Of a DNA stretch of 64,000 nucleotides, positions 21,201-36,700 are shown in pieces. The DNA lies in the NCBI RefSeq assembly GCF_040412425.1, contig NC_089741.1:36759527-36823526 (forward strand), read 5' to 3'. Numbering within the stretch: the stretch's first letter is position 1; every line of letters starts with the position of its first letter. Below the pieces are notes generated by a model. It ran no database searches. It saw only the letters and a program-made list of their open reading frames with translations, and was not told the origin of the DNA. Source of the stretch: Macrobrachium rosenbergii (Eukaryota > Arthropoda > Malacostraca > Decapoda > Palaemonidae). Made by a program: the position numbers and the translations under genes.

Positions 21201-24200
21201 TAGGTAACGAAGTGGAGAGACGTCAGCCAGCAGGAGGACCCACATGATTATGGAGAAAAGGACGTAGGTGGAAAAACCTTGGCCAGTAGGAAAATCTAGA
21301 CAATAATGAACAAAAAGACCTCAACTTGGTGGTGAATCAAGCAAAGAGTACACAAGAGAATGGAGAAGTCACTGCACATCAAACACTGTAAAGGAAAAAC
21401 CTCATGTGCAAATGTGAACTATGGTGATGCTGGTGACACAGTGACAGAGATGCCATGTTCACCTGCATCGATCTTTTTTTTTTATCACTTTTTATCTGTG
21501 CAAACATACAGCTCTCTGTTTGTTTACTTGTAAATTATGTTTGACACTATTTTACTTTTGCCTATGTTTTCAAATGCACAGGCATTTTCTTTTGAGGCTC
21601 AACTGGCAAGGAAATGAAAGTGACAGTGTTCATATGTAAGAATTAATGCTCAAAATGAATGCAAAAAAGTCTATCAGTAATGCAAAATACTGTGACATGA
21701 GATACATGTGAGATCTCCCAAAGTCAATTATACAATATAATTTATTTTTTCATCTTTCATAAGGTGAAAAATTAATCATATTAATAAAAATGCCCCTCAA
21801 AACTTCTCGGGTTTCAAAAATCACCTGGCTGGTTTGTATTGTCAAGTAAGCCCAGGGGATAGGGAATCTATTTTTCTGTATGCAAGGCATACAGAATCTC
21901 CTAAAATCTCAGACTGTGAAAATTTAAAAAAATCATCAATAATCTATAATTGGTTTTTTGATGCATTTATCATGTTTTTGCAGACACCAATATGTACACC
22001 AATAATACTTGATAAACATTTTCCAAACTGTAAATGACACAAACAAAATGTTGAAGGGAAACTGAAACCCCAGTAAAATACAGTACAGTATATCCATTAC
22101 ACATTATATAATAATGCAGATTTTACAATACTGCACCAACAAAATTGAATACTTTCTACTTCCTAGCCAAAACATGTTAACCTAAGACCTCTTCTATCAT
22201 ATGGGCATGGACTACTTAATCAATAAAATCACTACTGTTACAAATATATCAGTTTACAAACCTACAAATATACAATAAAATGGTATATATGATTAAAAGT
22301 CATCACGAAGGATCACAGATTTTTTTGAATCACGACTTTTATTTTTACCAGAGCATGCAGCATATGGATATAGCAAGTCCCAAGTGTACAAATATCTGAG
22401 CTCTGAGCACTGGTGTAACTTGATGCTGAACAAATCACATCTTTTCTTTGTTCTCAACACACGAAAACTGTTGACAAAATTAGCTCAAATGCACTCAAAC
22501 ATGGTTTCTGCCCATAATACAAAAGGAAATTCATTTGGGCGATTCTATTGAATTTCTACTCTTTTACTGCACCATATAAAACGACCAAGTAAGTGTGGTA
22601 CAAAAGGTTTAGCGCTTCAAATCTATAAGTGTGACACAGTGGTCTTCTTTGAATACTTTATGATGATAATATTGTGGTAAGCATATCACTTACAAATAAA
22701 TTTGATACTGTACTATCTGTGTCTAACTTTTTCTTACAAAAAGAGACAAATATCTGTTCACTTTGTCTTTATATTGTGGAAAAGATATCAAAAGATATAG
22801 CTTTTTATTAGGAAATCAGCCTTACTTTATGGTTTATTTTGCATTCTAGTCTATATAATTCCTGATACTTGTCAGTTTATATCTATATTCAACAATGTGG
22901 TTTAAAAATAAAACTTCAAGAGTACACTGTCAAATAACCACTTCGATGAAAACTACAAGCTTTAATTTTAGTGATTTTAGACAGTGAGAGGTCTGGCTTC
23001 CTTAGGTATAAGGCTTTTCTATTACGTTTACTGGGCCCTACTTTACAAATCAAATCTGAGTTCACAATAAACTCAGTTTTCTAAATGGAGCTGTTTCTTA
23101 TCAGTGTTTAACAGGAATTCGCTTGAATTTCAAAATTCCTTTTCCCTCTTAACTAATCACACAAATAAAATTTCTATACCTGATTATTACACATTAAAGT
23201 AAAATCAACTAATGTACCTGTATGCATTTACGGAAAATGCAGTCTTGGGAATTACTGTATGCCATAAAATATCAATTCTCCCCTTAATATGTACTAATAA
23301 TCGTCCAATACCATGAAATTCTAACACAAAATGACAAAGTAATTACAACAGAAAACAGTTTAGTACTGAATGCAGTATGACATGAAAGTCATCCAACACA
23401 TTCAACATGTTAACATTATATTAATATGAAGTAACAGTATGAAAACAACACATAACATACGTACTTTGAAAAGTCATTCAAAATATATTACAATATCTTA
23501 CCCTGTTTGTAAATTTCAGATTAACTTTAAAATGCTTCCATTCTCAAGGTAGATGGCATGCACAAACATCAGTATTTACACCCATGTTGTGGGCACTTCT
23601 GAGTTGTCTTTGGTAAAAGAATTATCTGTTGTATGCAGTGAAAAACAAAATACACTACAGATACTGAATATATGTTGTGTCTTTGTGAGGTATATACATA
23701 ACCCTTTCAACTAAACTATACAGCTACTCTTCATAACCCCTAACCAAGTGCAAGGAGTTATTCCATCACAGAATATGAGAATAAGCACGCATGGTATATA
23801 AGCCTTGTGTTAAAAACATAATTTGATAACTATATCTACACAACAACACTGGGTTACTATGAAGAATAAAACATTTATTTTGAATTGTAAGACGACAAAT
23901 ATCTGTTGTTTTGTAAATGCTTTCAAAGTCTCTTGTGCATACAAAACCATTTAGCTATTATTAATAGTGGTGCATTTTTTCTACACCAAAGAACGTTTCC
24001 TTGAAAGAATTCAATCTAACGCTTAAAAATTTTAAAAATAACAAAAAAATCTACTTTAGAACTATTGTTTTTGGGGTATTCAAAGACAACCAATTAACAA
24101 AGGCCTAGACTCCACAAAAAAAAATTAGGGAACATGATCAGTTACTGGATCTGTCAACCATGCCTTCCTTAACAGCTAACTTTGAGAAATTGTTGAAGAA

Positions 24201-27200
24201 CATACATCAGAGATGAGGAAAAAGTAATAATAATAAACTGGGTATGTTAGGGTATGGGACCCTCCAGCACATCCAGCTTCTAGCAGTTCTAACACATTCA
24301 GTAATCTACAAATGGGATGCAAAAACTGGAAATCACTTCAGCATATCTCACATCAATTGTGAAATAGATCTTAATACCTGTACAACATTCGGGAACAAGA
24401 CTCACAAACAAACGTTGATACAAAGCATCATGGTCATCTTTGGTAGGTTGTGTGTTCTCTAGAGCACATCAATACTCCTTTCACCGTACGTTTTAGCTTG
24501 ATTACAGTACACTTTACAAATCAGTACACCTGGTGTGTCCATTCTGACATAAAAATTCAACAAAGCATGTGGGAGATACTGCTGAAACTCACTCATTACT
24601 GAACCTCAATCAAACATACTTTTTACAACTCATGTCAAGGTGCTTGACAATATGTACTTCCCTGTTCAACTGTCTAATGCTGCGCAGTACCACTTGCAAT
24701 TCATTTGTTACCTCTGTCCACAGCTTATCTTGTATGGCCAAAGCTAAACAGATGTGATCTGATGGTCAAGCAATCATAACCAAACTAACAATATTCACTG
24801 GGACAGCTTCTTGTAAGCAATTTGTTGACATTTGGCTATGTGAGCCTGAATATTAGTTGTTAAAAGTCTACCATAGCAAGGCTGCCCTCAATTTAACCTA
24901 TGTTGATCTAAAGAGTTGTCTTTAGTGACATACAATAAGGTGAAACTATGGATCCATGGGAAAATTTAATCCTTGCTCAAGAAAAAAGCTAAGATTTTGC
25001 AAGGGTTTTGTGGATAAACTTTCATTATGTTTAAGTCTTGCTGGAACTCTAAACGTGAAGAATTCAACTATCCTCCATGACATTTATGTTACAATCAATG
25101 AAAATCTGCATGATTTTACGTTAATGATGCAGATAAATTTGACCAATTTGTACACAGTAATTTTTACATGCCTAATTCTCATTTTTTGTTCCAAGACAAT
25201 CTTTTAATGTGTGTATGATGATACAATCCACGAGAGATGGGTAGAATCCTACCAACTTGGGAAATGGTGGATGTTTAACTTGAGATGGTGAAAACTAGGG
25301 GAAAACAACATTCAGTGGAGAACTCCAATGCAGACATTTACTTAAATCTGGATCAGAACAAGGATGTACGACACCAGGTAACACTGGGCACTCCCAATAC
25401 AAGGAAATGTCTTGCTTATCTGAAATTCATGGCTTTACCTGATTCTGTGTACCTTTTCTGACTGTGTAAAACAAAATTAGCAATACAGTCACTGAAGGGT
25501 TTTGTGCACTTGGAATATCTTCAAAATGAAATCTAATCAAATGAAAAGGCAATATTATTTGTAAAGTTTGGATCCACTCTAACATACAGAGAAACATGTG
25601 GAAGACAGACACGCTTGAAGGGACGTAGAATTTTTAGGTGTGATTGATCAAGATAGACACACCTTGCTAACATTTCAAGACAAAGAGAAAATGCAGTGTC
25701 AAAGCTACAAGCATTGTCTGAGATAATACATCCCAGTATATTCTACAAATGAGTGGATAGAAATCTAATGGCATCGGTTATTCAGGCTTTCTGTGGTTCA
25801 TAATGATTCCTACTGGAAAAATTACAATATTCCTGAGTGGCTGCCAAAAGGGAAGCTGTTATCTATAGCTAAGAACACACAAAAACAAGGAATAGATTTG
25901 GCATTACTGCTGTCAAATTACTTAAACTACAGTACATATAAGTGTGAGATTTTAGGTACTTTTATCAATAAGAACTTGAATAAATTTATGCATGTGAAAC
26001 TAGAACTTATAGGAAAAACTGAAGAGTAAGTTCTTGTAAATCAAATACTATGTGGTACCTTTACAATAATAAATTACAATGACAATTAGCCATTCCAGCA
26101 CAACAATGCTTCCATTCCTGTATAGCATCTCATAAACTAACAAAAAATACTTCAATAAATACAGTACAGTACTCAGACATCTAACCGCCACAAGATATTT
26201 GGTTAAAAAAAAAATTAGTTGGCATCATCAAGCTTAGCATTCACTTGAGTACAAATGAATACACGTTTCAAATTAAGAAAAAAAAAGGCTTGTCAATTAA
26301 ATCCTCGTATCAAACCCCTTCTTACAGTATTGGAAAATTACTATAGACTTTTTCATAGAATAATGTCCCTGTTTATATACAAATCATCATTTAACACATC
26401 CCTTAAACTCATACCAGTGTTGTAGTGTGCAGGCTACTCAGATGAAAAGTTAATGCTGAAAGGGTACCATGGCCAAATGTATTGCTCTCTGCCTTTTACT
26501 TTTCATCCGTGCTGTCTGGTCTCTTCCCACTTTGCAGTTCAAGTTCTTCAACGTTACCTTGCTCCAGTTTTAACCTCTCATTTTACAAAAGGTAACTGTC
26601 TCAAACTATTACTTTTATATGATTCTTGTTTGGTATATTCGAATTCTTTTAAGTTTATTTATAATAACATACAGTAATAAAATACTCTAAGTAATTATAG
26701 GTTACTTAAGTGGATAATAATCTCTTAAATCTTTTCTGGGTACTATAATCAAATTACACCAGACTTTTTGGCCATATTAAAACCACAAACTGAAAATGCC
26801 TACAAATTAACATCTAACACTGCTGGGAAGATAGATTGTATAAAATCTTACTACAAAATTCAGATGTAAACTTTTCATTATAAGGTACTTTAACCAGACC
26901 ACAAAGTCACATTTCTACATTTTCATAGGGTACGCACAAAGGAGTATGGAGTAAGATCAGGTTCAAGCAGCTGGGAGCTTTAAAGATGAGGAGAGACTAA
27001 ATGGATCAGATGAAACATTAAAAAGCAGAGAGACAATGCAACTGGAGGGCAAAGGCATCACCTTCATCATTGCCACCAGAGCTGTGTGACGTATATGAAT
27101 ACTAAAAAAAAAAAACTACTACAGTATTGCCCAAAGTGCATGCACAGGTCGCACTAAAGCAGCATCCCCTCTGGAGTCTCAAACGTGTGAAAATTCATGC

Positions 27201-29392
27201 TCATGTGAGACAATATATTTCTTGCATGGAGAAATACACATTTCTAAACTTGTTAAATATTCTCAACATACTGATTACAATTTTATAATTTTAAAATGTC
27301 CACCTTCTAGATTTGTGGGTTTGGACTCCATCTGTGACAGGACAACTTACATGAGTGAGACATTGGCTTAAGTGATAAGTAACTGAGCAATTATACACCC
27401 AATTTTGTTTTGAATATTCTAATTAATGCTACAGGATTTCAAGACCACAACTTCATGATGTGTGAAATTATATTCTGAATGCTGGTAAATTTAACAAACA
27501 CACTTCATAGTACAAAATCTAATGGGTACATATCTGACTAACTTGGATGACAATCTTTTAAGATTTTTTTTCAAGTACAAACTGTAAAAGTTACAACTGA
27601 TGTGGTTTTGTTCAAGAACCATTTTCAAATTAAACTACATTGTATAATCACAAGTTTACCAATCCACACAAAAGTAATTTGTTCCCATGAAGGCAGAGTG
27701 AAGTTTCAAGTAGAAGTTGTAATTATACCATCAATTCACATGAAAACATTTTTTGATGGTTCCTTGTGCTTGACCACAACCTAGTCCTACTAATTCAATA
27801 CCCTATCTGTGTTTAATATTAATATGAGCATGATAATATAAGTTGTAATTGAGGGCTGTAAATAGTTACTGGGTGGAGTGACAAGCAAGGGGATTAGTGG
27901 TGCTTTACTCCAATAAATTTAGAAAGATACTTGGGCCGTTTTCTTGAGACAGTATGTAGCTGCCATTTCTTCCTCATTCTTTAAATCCTATTTAAGAGAA
28001 GCACTTTTCTTTTGGGAATAGTCAAGCCTGTTCCAGCCTCTAGGACCTGAACAAAAGACAACAGGAAGCATAACCAGGCTTATATGCCAATTGATTGGGG
28101 CTCTTCAAACTGATACAGGAGGAGAGGCTTTAAAATGGCAGCTCCTTCAGCTTTAAAGATAGGCATTAATGTGAACTTGTCCATTGGATATCTTGTCTCT
28201 TAGCCTTGATCTACTCTCTAAAATGAAAGAGTAAGTTGCCATCTCATACTACTGAATCTTTTTCAGTGAATAATCACATCAACAATAATTTTTTAAAGTT
28301 GTCTTGTAATTTTCTGGCAGCCCCCATATCAGCAAAAGCAACTTCCCTACTACATTTAAAGCTACATGGTTGACTTTGTTTCACGAAATAATCAGTTCAC
28401 CTGCGGCTTCCTATAAACACCACTTTTCATTCTTTTCATCACTCTTTTCCACTGCCTTTTTCTTCAGTTTTCTGAATAAACCAACATAAAGAATAAGATT
28501 CCAGTAACTTAGAGAGCACCAAGCTTCTCATGTCTATATGTCAATTCGGATGACTTTCCATCCCTTCCATTATGGTACTGGATGATGTCTATGAGATTTT
28601 ACCTTAGCACAAGTTGATCCTACACTAATGTCCTGCTCGTAAAATCCTTACATTCTGCATGCACTTATTTAATACACACATCATTGTATCATTCACCTTG
28701 ATAAATAAACTTCCACATTCAGTGGAACTGCCTTATGCTCTTTCCAGGCCTTTTGCAAACTTTTGGGAGATAATAAAGCAGGGTGCACAAAATAATAGTG
28801 ATGATGATCAAAGTTTCACAAATACAATTCAAAGCAATTACAGGTGAGAGATGAAAGTTTGGTGGTACCATATATGGAGAACTGCCAGAGCATGGTATGC
28901 TGAACATAACCTATGGTTTTTCATTATGACAAGGGTTTGAACCTTTGATATTTTTCCTATATGGAGGTATGGTACTGAATTATCTCATTCATACCAAGAG
29001 CTTTTCCTATGCCAAACCTTTGCTAGGCAAAGTAAACCTGTACTCTACTAACTTTAAATATTTAGAATTTTTAATTTATATCGAAATGTATATTAAATAC
29101 ATCAATATGCAGGGTTATGGAGAATTAGGAATTTCCACAAATTTGAATATTTTACAGCATCCGAGCAGATAGCCAGGGTGAAGAACTAGACCCAGTGTTG
29201 TTGTGCAACAAGGTATTGCAACCCATGCAAAATACAACAAAGTAAAATGATTGCAATATTTGGCAAAACTTCAAAAGATTGTCCCAGCTTTTAACATCTC
29301 AAATAAATGAAATACAGTCTTAGAGGAAATCTTCCTTTGTGTATGCTTACAGGACTCAAACTCATCAAAATACAAATTGTTGCTATCTTATG
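21200..29392. other. No gene recognised; 3' flank or long 3' UTR of the zinc-finger gene
   Basis: AT-rich, with frequent TACAGTA/TACTGTA words typical of the introns in this window. No convincing exon. A region around 26940-27180 vaguely resembles the SINE-like repeat but is too diverged to call. Part of this stretch is probably transcribed as 3' UTR of the minus-strand gene ending at 29393; I could not place its poly(A) site. Confidence 0.45.
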
Positions 29393-30798
29393 CTATCTGT
29401 CTCCATCAACCGGAAGAACAAAGTCTGAACATATGAGGTTTGGCTGTAACAAGTCTTGATTAATTTGTGAATTTGATGCATGAGAGTCGGTAATGGGATG
29501 ATGAGGTAAAAGTGAAGGTAGCAGAGTATGATTACTTTCTGAATAATCAAATGTATGAAGGTTTGATGACATTGATATCTCATCATGACTTCCCAAAGCA
29601 TGAATGGTCATCTCCTGTTTACTATCTTGCTTTTCGCTCTCATTTGAACTGACACTAACCAAACCTTCATCTCCTAATGTGCGAAGAGTTCTAATAGCAT
29701 CAGGGTGACTTATATCAAGGGGATCTGCTGCTTGTGAAACTATAACAGCAGAATCTGAATTTGGTGTAAGGTTGAAGGCCTCAACCCCTGCTTCACCACT
29801 AGATGTAACAGTATTAAAAGGAACTGCAGATGACAAAGAAAATGTATGAAGATCAGTTGCAGGTACTAATGATACTGTCTGAAAACTGCTGTCCTGTGGA
29901 ATCTGAAAAGTGGAAGGGATGAGCTGAATGATTTGAGAATCCCCAACTGTGATAAGGTGACCTTGCTCAGAACTGGAGTTTTCACCCATAAGCATGATGC
30001 TGTCTTGAGTTGCTAAAAGGACATTCGTTGAACCTTTGCTTACAGAGGGATCTGCTTGCTGAATATCATTAAGTATCTTTGGTACAGTTGAAGACATGGA
30101 TGAATTGGGAACAGACACAAATTCAAACTCGTCAGTTTCAGAAACCTCTGTTACTTGTGCTTGTTCTTGACTTACAGGTTTTTCTTTGTTAGCCTCAATT
30201 TCATCTATTCTTTTAAATTTCTTTAGGGTCCTTGACTTTAGAACAATTTTGTGAGCAGAAGACATATGACGTTTCAAGTGAGAATATCGTTTGTACCTAA
30301 ACCCACACTTACACTCATAGGGCCTGGCATCTGAATGTGTGTGGTTGTGGCGAGATAAAGTTGATCTATTTTTGAAGGTTTTATCACATTCCTTACATTT
30401 GTACTTTCGTTCATCAGAATGAACAAAATTGTGATGATCTTTAAGCGTTGCAAGAGCATGAAAAGAACTACCGCACAATTCACACATAAAATTCCGATTA
30501 CCAGCGTGAAGTTCCATGTGGGTTTTAAGAGCATAATGGCGCTTAGTTTTGTATTCACAATATGGACAACTCCAAGTGACTCCTACCTTATGGTACACTC
30601 TAGAGTGGGTCAACAACATATTTTTTGATGGCAATTTTATATTGCAAGCTTCACAATTAAAGCCATCCTGCATTATGTAGGCGTGGTCATTCTGCATGTA
30701 CAAGAAGTTCTGATGGTTCACAGTGTTGATGTGCTTTCGGAGGCTTCGTTTATTGAAGAACTGCTTTTCACACACCAAGCATTCCAAGGGCTTTATTC
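29393..30798 (-). CDS. Last exon of zinc-finger gene: six fingers and C-terminal tail
   Basis: It starts after CTCCCCAG with GA completing a Gly codon (GIKPLEC) and ends at TAG 29393-29395. Fingers in order begin CLVC, CEAC, CPYC, CELC, CKEC and finally CKC. The last has one residue between its cysteines and a normal HLKRHMSSAH half, so metal binding there may be altered. The tail has SETDEFEFVSVPNSS and similar acidic/Ser blocks with no further fingers. Confidence 0.9.
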
Positions 30799-33700
30799 CT
30801 GGGGAGCGTAAAAAATAATAATAATCCTACAGAATACTGTATGCAAAGTTTACGTAGTAGTTTATATAATACAATTTCTGTGGAGAGGAATGCTACTACA
30901 AAATGTTTAATTTTATACAAACAAAACATATGATGAAGTTTTCATTGAAAATTTTTTACACTTATTTTATTAAACTTGAATTTAAAATCTGTTTTATCCA
31001 TTTTTAAATGTCATATATTTGACAACAAACAGAGCAATGACAAAACCTCTAAGCTACTCCCATTTCATTTTAAACTCAAACAGAACACAATTTCTGGAAG
31101 ACCCTTAAAGATACCAAATAACCTGGGAATCAAGACGTTATTCTTATTACAGTGCAAAACAAATTTTTGGAAATATTTTTATAAGTATACCTGTATGTAA
31201 CTGCTGGTGTTGCTGAAGGAGGGATGGCCTGTTGAAGACGCGATCACATTTGTCACACTTGTACTGGGGTTCAGGAGGAACGTTCTGGGGAAACGTTTTG
31301 TGGTCTATTCGACAATGACGAACTAGTGCCTTTTTGTTGGTGAAAGGCTGGCCACAGATCTCACACTTGTTTTTCTTATGGTGCTACAAAAGTTGGACAT
31401 CAGTATGAGAATCAATAAATGCAGAACTCAAAATAAAGTGACTTCATACTGAACAACTAAAATTAATACTGTACATACTTTTTAATATTAAAAATGTTTG
31501 ATCAGATAATGCTACAAAACAAGTTATTATAATGCGGTACTACACACGGATATAACAAGATTTTACCTCTAGTCTGGATACTACATTATATTAAATGGAA
31601 GATAAAAAATCCTTAGAATTACTGTAAAACAATTTCATAATATATAAACCATTGTTTATTATAAGCCTAAGCTACGGACACTAAACTGGAAGTGTTTCTG
31701 AGCATGGTGCAATCGTAAGCAGAAAATGAGAAACACATAAAACTATTGTTTGTTTTACAAACCCCTTAGTTACAATTGCCTAATTGGTGGTCTTTACGAA
31801 TCTTGGACCCTACATTCTCAAATAACTATTAGAAGATCATCTGCCAGGTGGCTGGCATCAAGGTGCCCTCTGACCCTTGATTCTATGTAGTTAAGAACCT
31901 AACCTTTCATGTGTCCAAAAACACACTGGAGGACAGTTAAACATTATGCTACTAAACAGAAGCAGCATTTTTTAACTACGTACCATCCAGGATGGTAGCG
32001 AAAGGATGGTGAAATCCCACAATGACGGAAACCTGACCTGGAATTTCACCAGATTCTTTTTCGAGAAATAGCAGAAGAAAAATGAAGTTAAAAGAAATGA
32101 ATGCTGGCAGAGATGAAGAAAGTAAAGAAATAATAAACTAATTCTGACAAAATGATTAGACACAATGTCTAGGAAACTGAAAGACTTATACCAACAGGCA
32201 ACACACATTTAAGGTAAGCCTCTTTGATGCCTAGGCCCTCAGGAACTATAGGGCACATACAAAGTGCTGCTAGCCAGAAGTTTATTTTCTTTTAAATCAG
32301 GGACTGAGTGTCTAGGACTGGCAAAGGACTGATTACAAGTAACGAGTTTGCTGTGAAACAAACATGATTTGTATGTATGTATACAAAAATTATACATGAT
32401 TGCCAGTGACTAAATTCCAACTACTGTTTTTGGTATTTCAATAAAATGAATGATAAAATCTGCTCTATACTTCTATACAACTTTAGGAGCGATTGGAACC
32501 TCATAATTAGACCTATAACAAACCACAGAAAGGTGGAATGTATAACCTGAAAATGCAATAGCATTTCATAGCAAAAATTCTGCTGCTCCTTTTATCTTCG
32601 GGAAGTATAAGTACAAGTTCCTGTGCCTAAAAGAAATTAAGTAAAGTCTGTTACCTTCAGGTGATCATCATATTGCTGCTGTCTTGTGAAACTTGCCGTA
32701 CATATGTCGCAATGGAAATTTGAAGCCTTGGAGTGTTCATCCATGTGAGCATCGTAGCTTTCTTGATCTTTGCAGAACTTGCCACAGCGATTACACACAA
32801 TCTACAATAAAATACATTATGTACACAAAATTACAACAAAGGAACCTATGAAACTTTCAATTCTATGCGCCTAGTGAATTACATCAACCCAATGACCTGC
32901 AGCTGCACAAAACCGGATGAAAAGAGGGAAAGAAATACAAATGACAACAGAAAACTGTTATACAAATACAAACAGATGCAAACTGTTTTATCATTCCATG
33001 GGTTCACACTGAACAGACTAAGTGAAAGACATTGCAGTTTTACCCTTAACAGCTTTATATTAATCTTTTGCTAAACTGCACAGAATGTGATCATGTTTTT
33101 AACTATATGAAAAATCTAAGGAAATTACTTGTTTGATTTGAACACACAAAGTACAGGACATTATATAATTAGTTTCAAGGAAAAAACTACATGAGAAGGC
33201 ACAAGGTGAAGCAAGACTAGGAGCTACATTAATAAACTGACCTCTGTACCAGTAGCATGGATCTTGAAGTGATAGAAAAGAGAGGAACGTTTCAAGAAGG
33301 TCCTGGTGCAGTAAGTGCAGGAGTACGTTTTGGAAACCAAATCAATCTTGTGAACAGCTTTCATATGCGCTTTCAATTTCTTGTGATTGCAGAAGTTCTG
33401 AGGACACTTAGTACACTCATTCCTCTTGTGACCCTGCATATGTTTGATGTAAGTGACCTGAAAGAATACAGATGAAATTCAGCAAAGAACGCAAAACACT
33501 ATAAAAACACATGGCTCTGAAAGCTCCCACAGAAAATGCTAAATATCAAAGAAGTTTCATGTTTTGTGTACAGCATAAAAGTCTCTCGTTTATAATTATG
33601 CCTACAATCAAATCATGTACTGTACTGAACTAAATAACTACTCATACTATCAAAGTGATAGATGGGCCCTTCTACACGATGCAAATGCTCTTATTCCTCA

Positions 33701-36700
33701 CCTACTGTGCTGGCCAGAAAGGTGTACAATACCAATCACAGAGGTTAGGAGGAAGGCACTCCAGTTAAGCAATTTGTGTCTGGGACAAAAAATATTAGCA
33801 TTTTGCAAATTATACCCTTATGGATAAAGCCCCATTACTTCTAATTGTTGTAAACAGTTATTCAGTAGGGAGGAGACTGAATCCTGAACTATTCAGTCAT
33901 TACTTACAACTGGAGATCATCAAGGAGTCAACAGATACTGTACCCATAACTGAATTCATATCAATGTTTACCTTTAAAAATCTAGTCTCTACAAATGGAG
34001 TAACGAAATATCTAATGCACTTTCAGACTAACTGGTGATCTGCTGCTAAGGAATACTAGGGAATGCACACAAAAAAAGAAAACAAAAAAGCCACAACATA
34101 TAATAACCAAAAATGTACTGGGGTAATGTTTCATTCAAAAGGTGATTTAGTTCAATAAATTATCTAAAGCCCTTATGTGATCAATGTAAACAGTAAACAT
34201 ATCATGTTGAATGCATTCAAGAACATGAACATTGCCAAATACTTAACCAATACATCAGAATTCATTCAAAGTCTACAACAATAAGACACAAAACATCAAA
34301 CTGAAAATTATCCGGAATCACAAATGGAATGAGAGATGAAAGAAGGCAGTTTTAGAGTTCTCATAAATGAAATTAAATATAAAATAAAGGTAAGGAATAA
34401 AAGTATTTGACAGGTTAGATTGCAAACTATTTTAAAGTGGTTGGTTATTGTTCATCACTTTATTACTTTAAGCATTGTTTCAGTAATATGCAGGTGTAAT
34501 CAATTTATCTTCCCTTAGTCAAGTGAGAAAACAAGTAATCAAGAGGCTAGTGATATGTATGAATTAATGATTAGCATTTGCACAAAAGCACTCAGAATTC
34601 AAAAAAATTATCATAATAAATAAAACGCACCTTATGAGAAAATTTTGCTTGACAATATGAACAAGTAAGATGACCTTCACACTGCTTTTGATGAACTGAC
34701 AGCAGAGACACATCAGCCAATTCCTTCTTGCAATTACGGCAGGACACAGGGCGTAAATTTGGTGACAGAGAAGCATCTCCTGACTTAGGAAACAAGTTTT
34801 CAAAGCCTTTTTCAAAATTCTCATCGTCTATCTGGGATTCCTTGTAATCTGTCTGGTTTGCCATTGCTGATACGCCTTCAATTTCCTTCACATCAAGTTC
34901 CAGATTGTCACTGGAAGCTCCAGATGGATCTGTGCTTTGAACAGATGAGTCAAAGACTAAAGTCTGGCTTGTGTTCTCTTGACTTAACTCATCAATGCTC
35001 TTCTCAAGGCTTACACCATCAGTACTTTTGGATTTCAATTTCTTGGGTGAATGTCTCCCTTGCACAGACTTGCTTTCACTTCTTTTCCTCTTTTTTCTGA
35101 CCCCTGCTGCTGGTGCTCTACTAACATCTTGACTTGTTAAGTCATAAAATTCCTTCCCCTCACTTGACGTACTGCACGGTATATCTACAGGTTCGCCATA
35201 AAAGTCTTCCTTATTAGTCTTGGAGATATCTTTGGGAGCAGCAAAAGTGCTTAAATCTATTGGATTCTTTTCTGACTCTATGTTGCCTTCACATTCTTCA
35301 TTACCCTCTCTATTTGCATCTCTAAAAATGTTTTCTAGAGAACAAGGTAAAGATGGCTCCTTACTGGGAGACAGCACTTTGTCACAAGGGTCTCCAAGAC
35401 ATATGCTACTAGCAGCCTCAACATCTTCCAAATCGACATCAACCTTGACAAATTTCACTTTATCTAAAAGTGGTACCATGATATATGTGTTCTTCTTCGG
35501 ATCAATACTATTTTTCAGTTGATATGCATCGAATGTTTCTTGATAAGTTTTTTCAAGCTCTTCTGTAGCAACAAGGGCAAGCTCTTCAGCCTCTCTGGTG
35601 GATATAAGACTTACTGCTAGCTGCTGTGGGTCATTAAGTCCTCCAGGATCAATTACAGCCTCACTGTCCCCTGGAAAACTTCAGAGTATGGCAAACATTG
35701 CTGTGTGTGAGAAAGTTGATCAGTACTTCCAAGAGGTCTTGGGATTTTCTAAAGATTCAGTAGTTTGAGTGAAAGCTGAAGTACTGGGCTCTATTTCTGA
35801 AAAATTATGTTGCAGAGAAGCACTGACTTTGATTTTTTCTGTAAAACCTGAATCCTGACTTACTGCTTGACCTATAGCAGGCAACTGCAAAATTATTTCT
35901 GGTCTTGCTTCTTTGACCCTTTGTTCATGATGAGGTAATTTGGGACTTTTGGCAATTTCTAGAAAATCTTGCTGGGGACCTCCACTTTCACTGTGAATAA
36001 TCTCTGAGGGAGGGTCATTTGTGGAATGCAAAGCTGAATGACAAGCATCTTCATTGTTGGATAAATTATCTTGAGGTAAAGTGTTTTCATAATTCTCATG
36101 TTTTGCAATTTTTAGCTGGCCATCAAGCGAAGACTGTAAGAGGGCAAGTGCTGTCTGCTGCTCAACATCTGGCAGTGTCTGTAAAGTTGCTAGAAGTCCA
36201 TTGAGCTGAAAATATAAATGACAGGAATAAATAGCAATGAAATAATACTAAATTATTGGTAATATTGTTTTTTCAATAAAGACCCAGAACTCTGTCATAG
36301 CTATCACTTGTCAGGTGGAGACGCTAAGTTCTGAATTACAATTATATCCTCACAAAAGGATGACCTTCTGTCTCACCTTTTGTAGCTTGTCACTTCTTTT
36401 TTCTTTCCTTCTTTAAATCTTCAGCCTAAAACCCTCACGGGCAGAGTCAACAGACTAAAAACCCAAGAGGGCTCCAAAGGGAAATCAGCCAGCAGAGAGA
36501 GACAAGTTACAGTTAAAGGTGATATAAATAAATAAATATGAATTCATGAGACACCAGCAGAAAGAAGTTGGAGGTAAGAAGATTCCACAACTGCACCAGG
36601 TAAACTATTCTACATTTTAGTTAGCCAAGTTAAAAACTCCTAACAAACTGAGTTCCATTAAACCTAACACCAAAAAATGACACGCTGATTGCAGCAGCAG

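Noticed and set aside
35667..35722. A roughly 50-bp intron hiding the two TGAs in the zinc-finger exon
   Set aside because: The donor (GTACTG) is poor, the length is below that of the other introns here, most donor/acceptor pairs break the frame, and the interval is open in the shifted frame.
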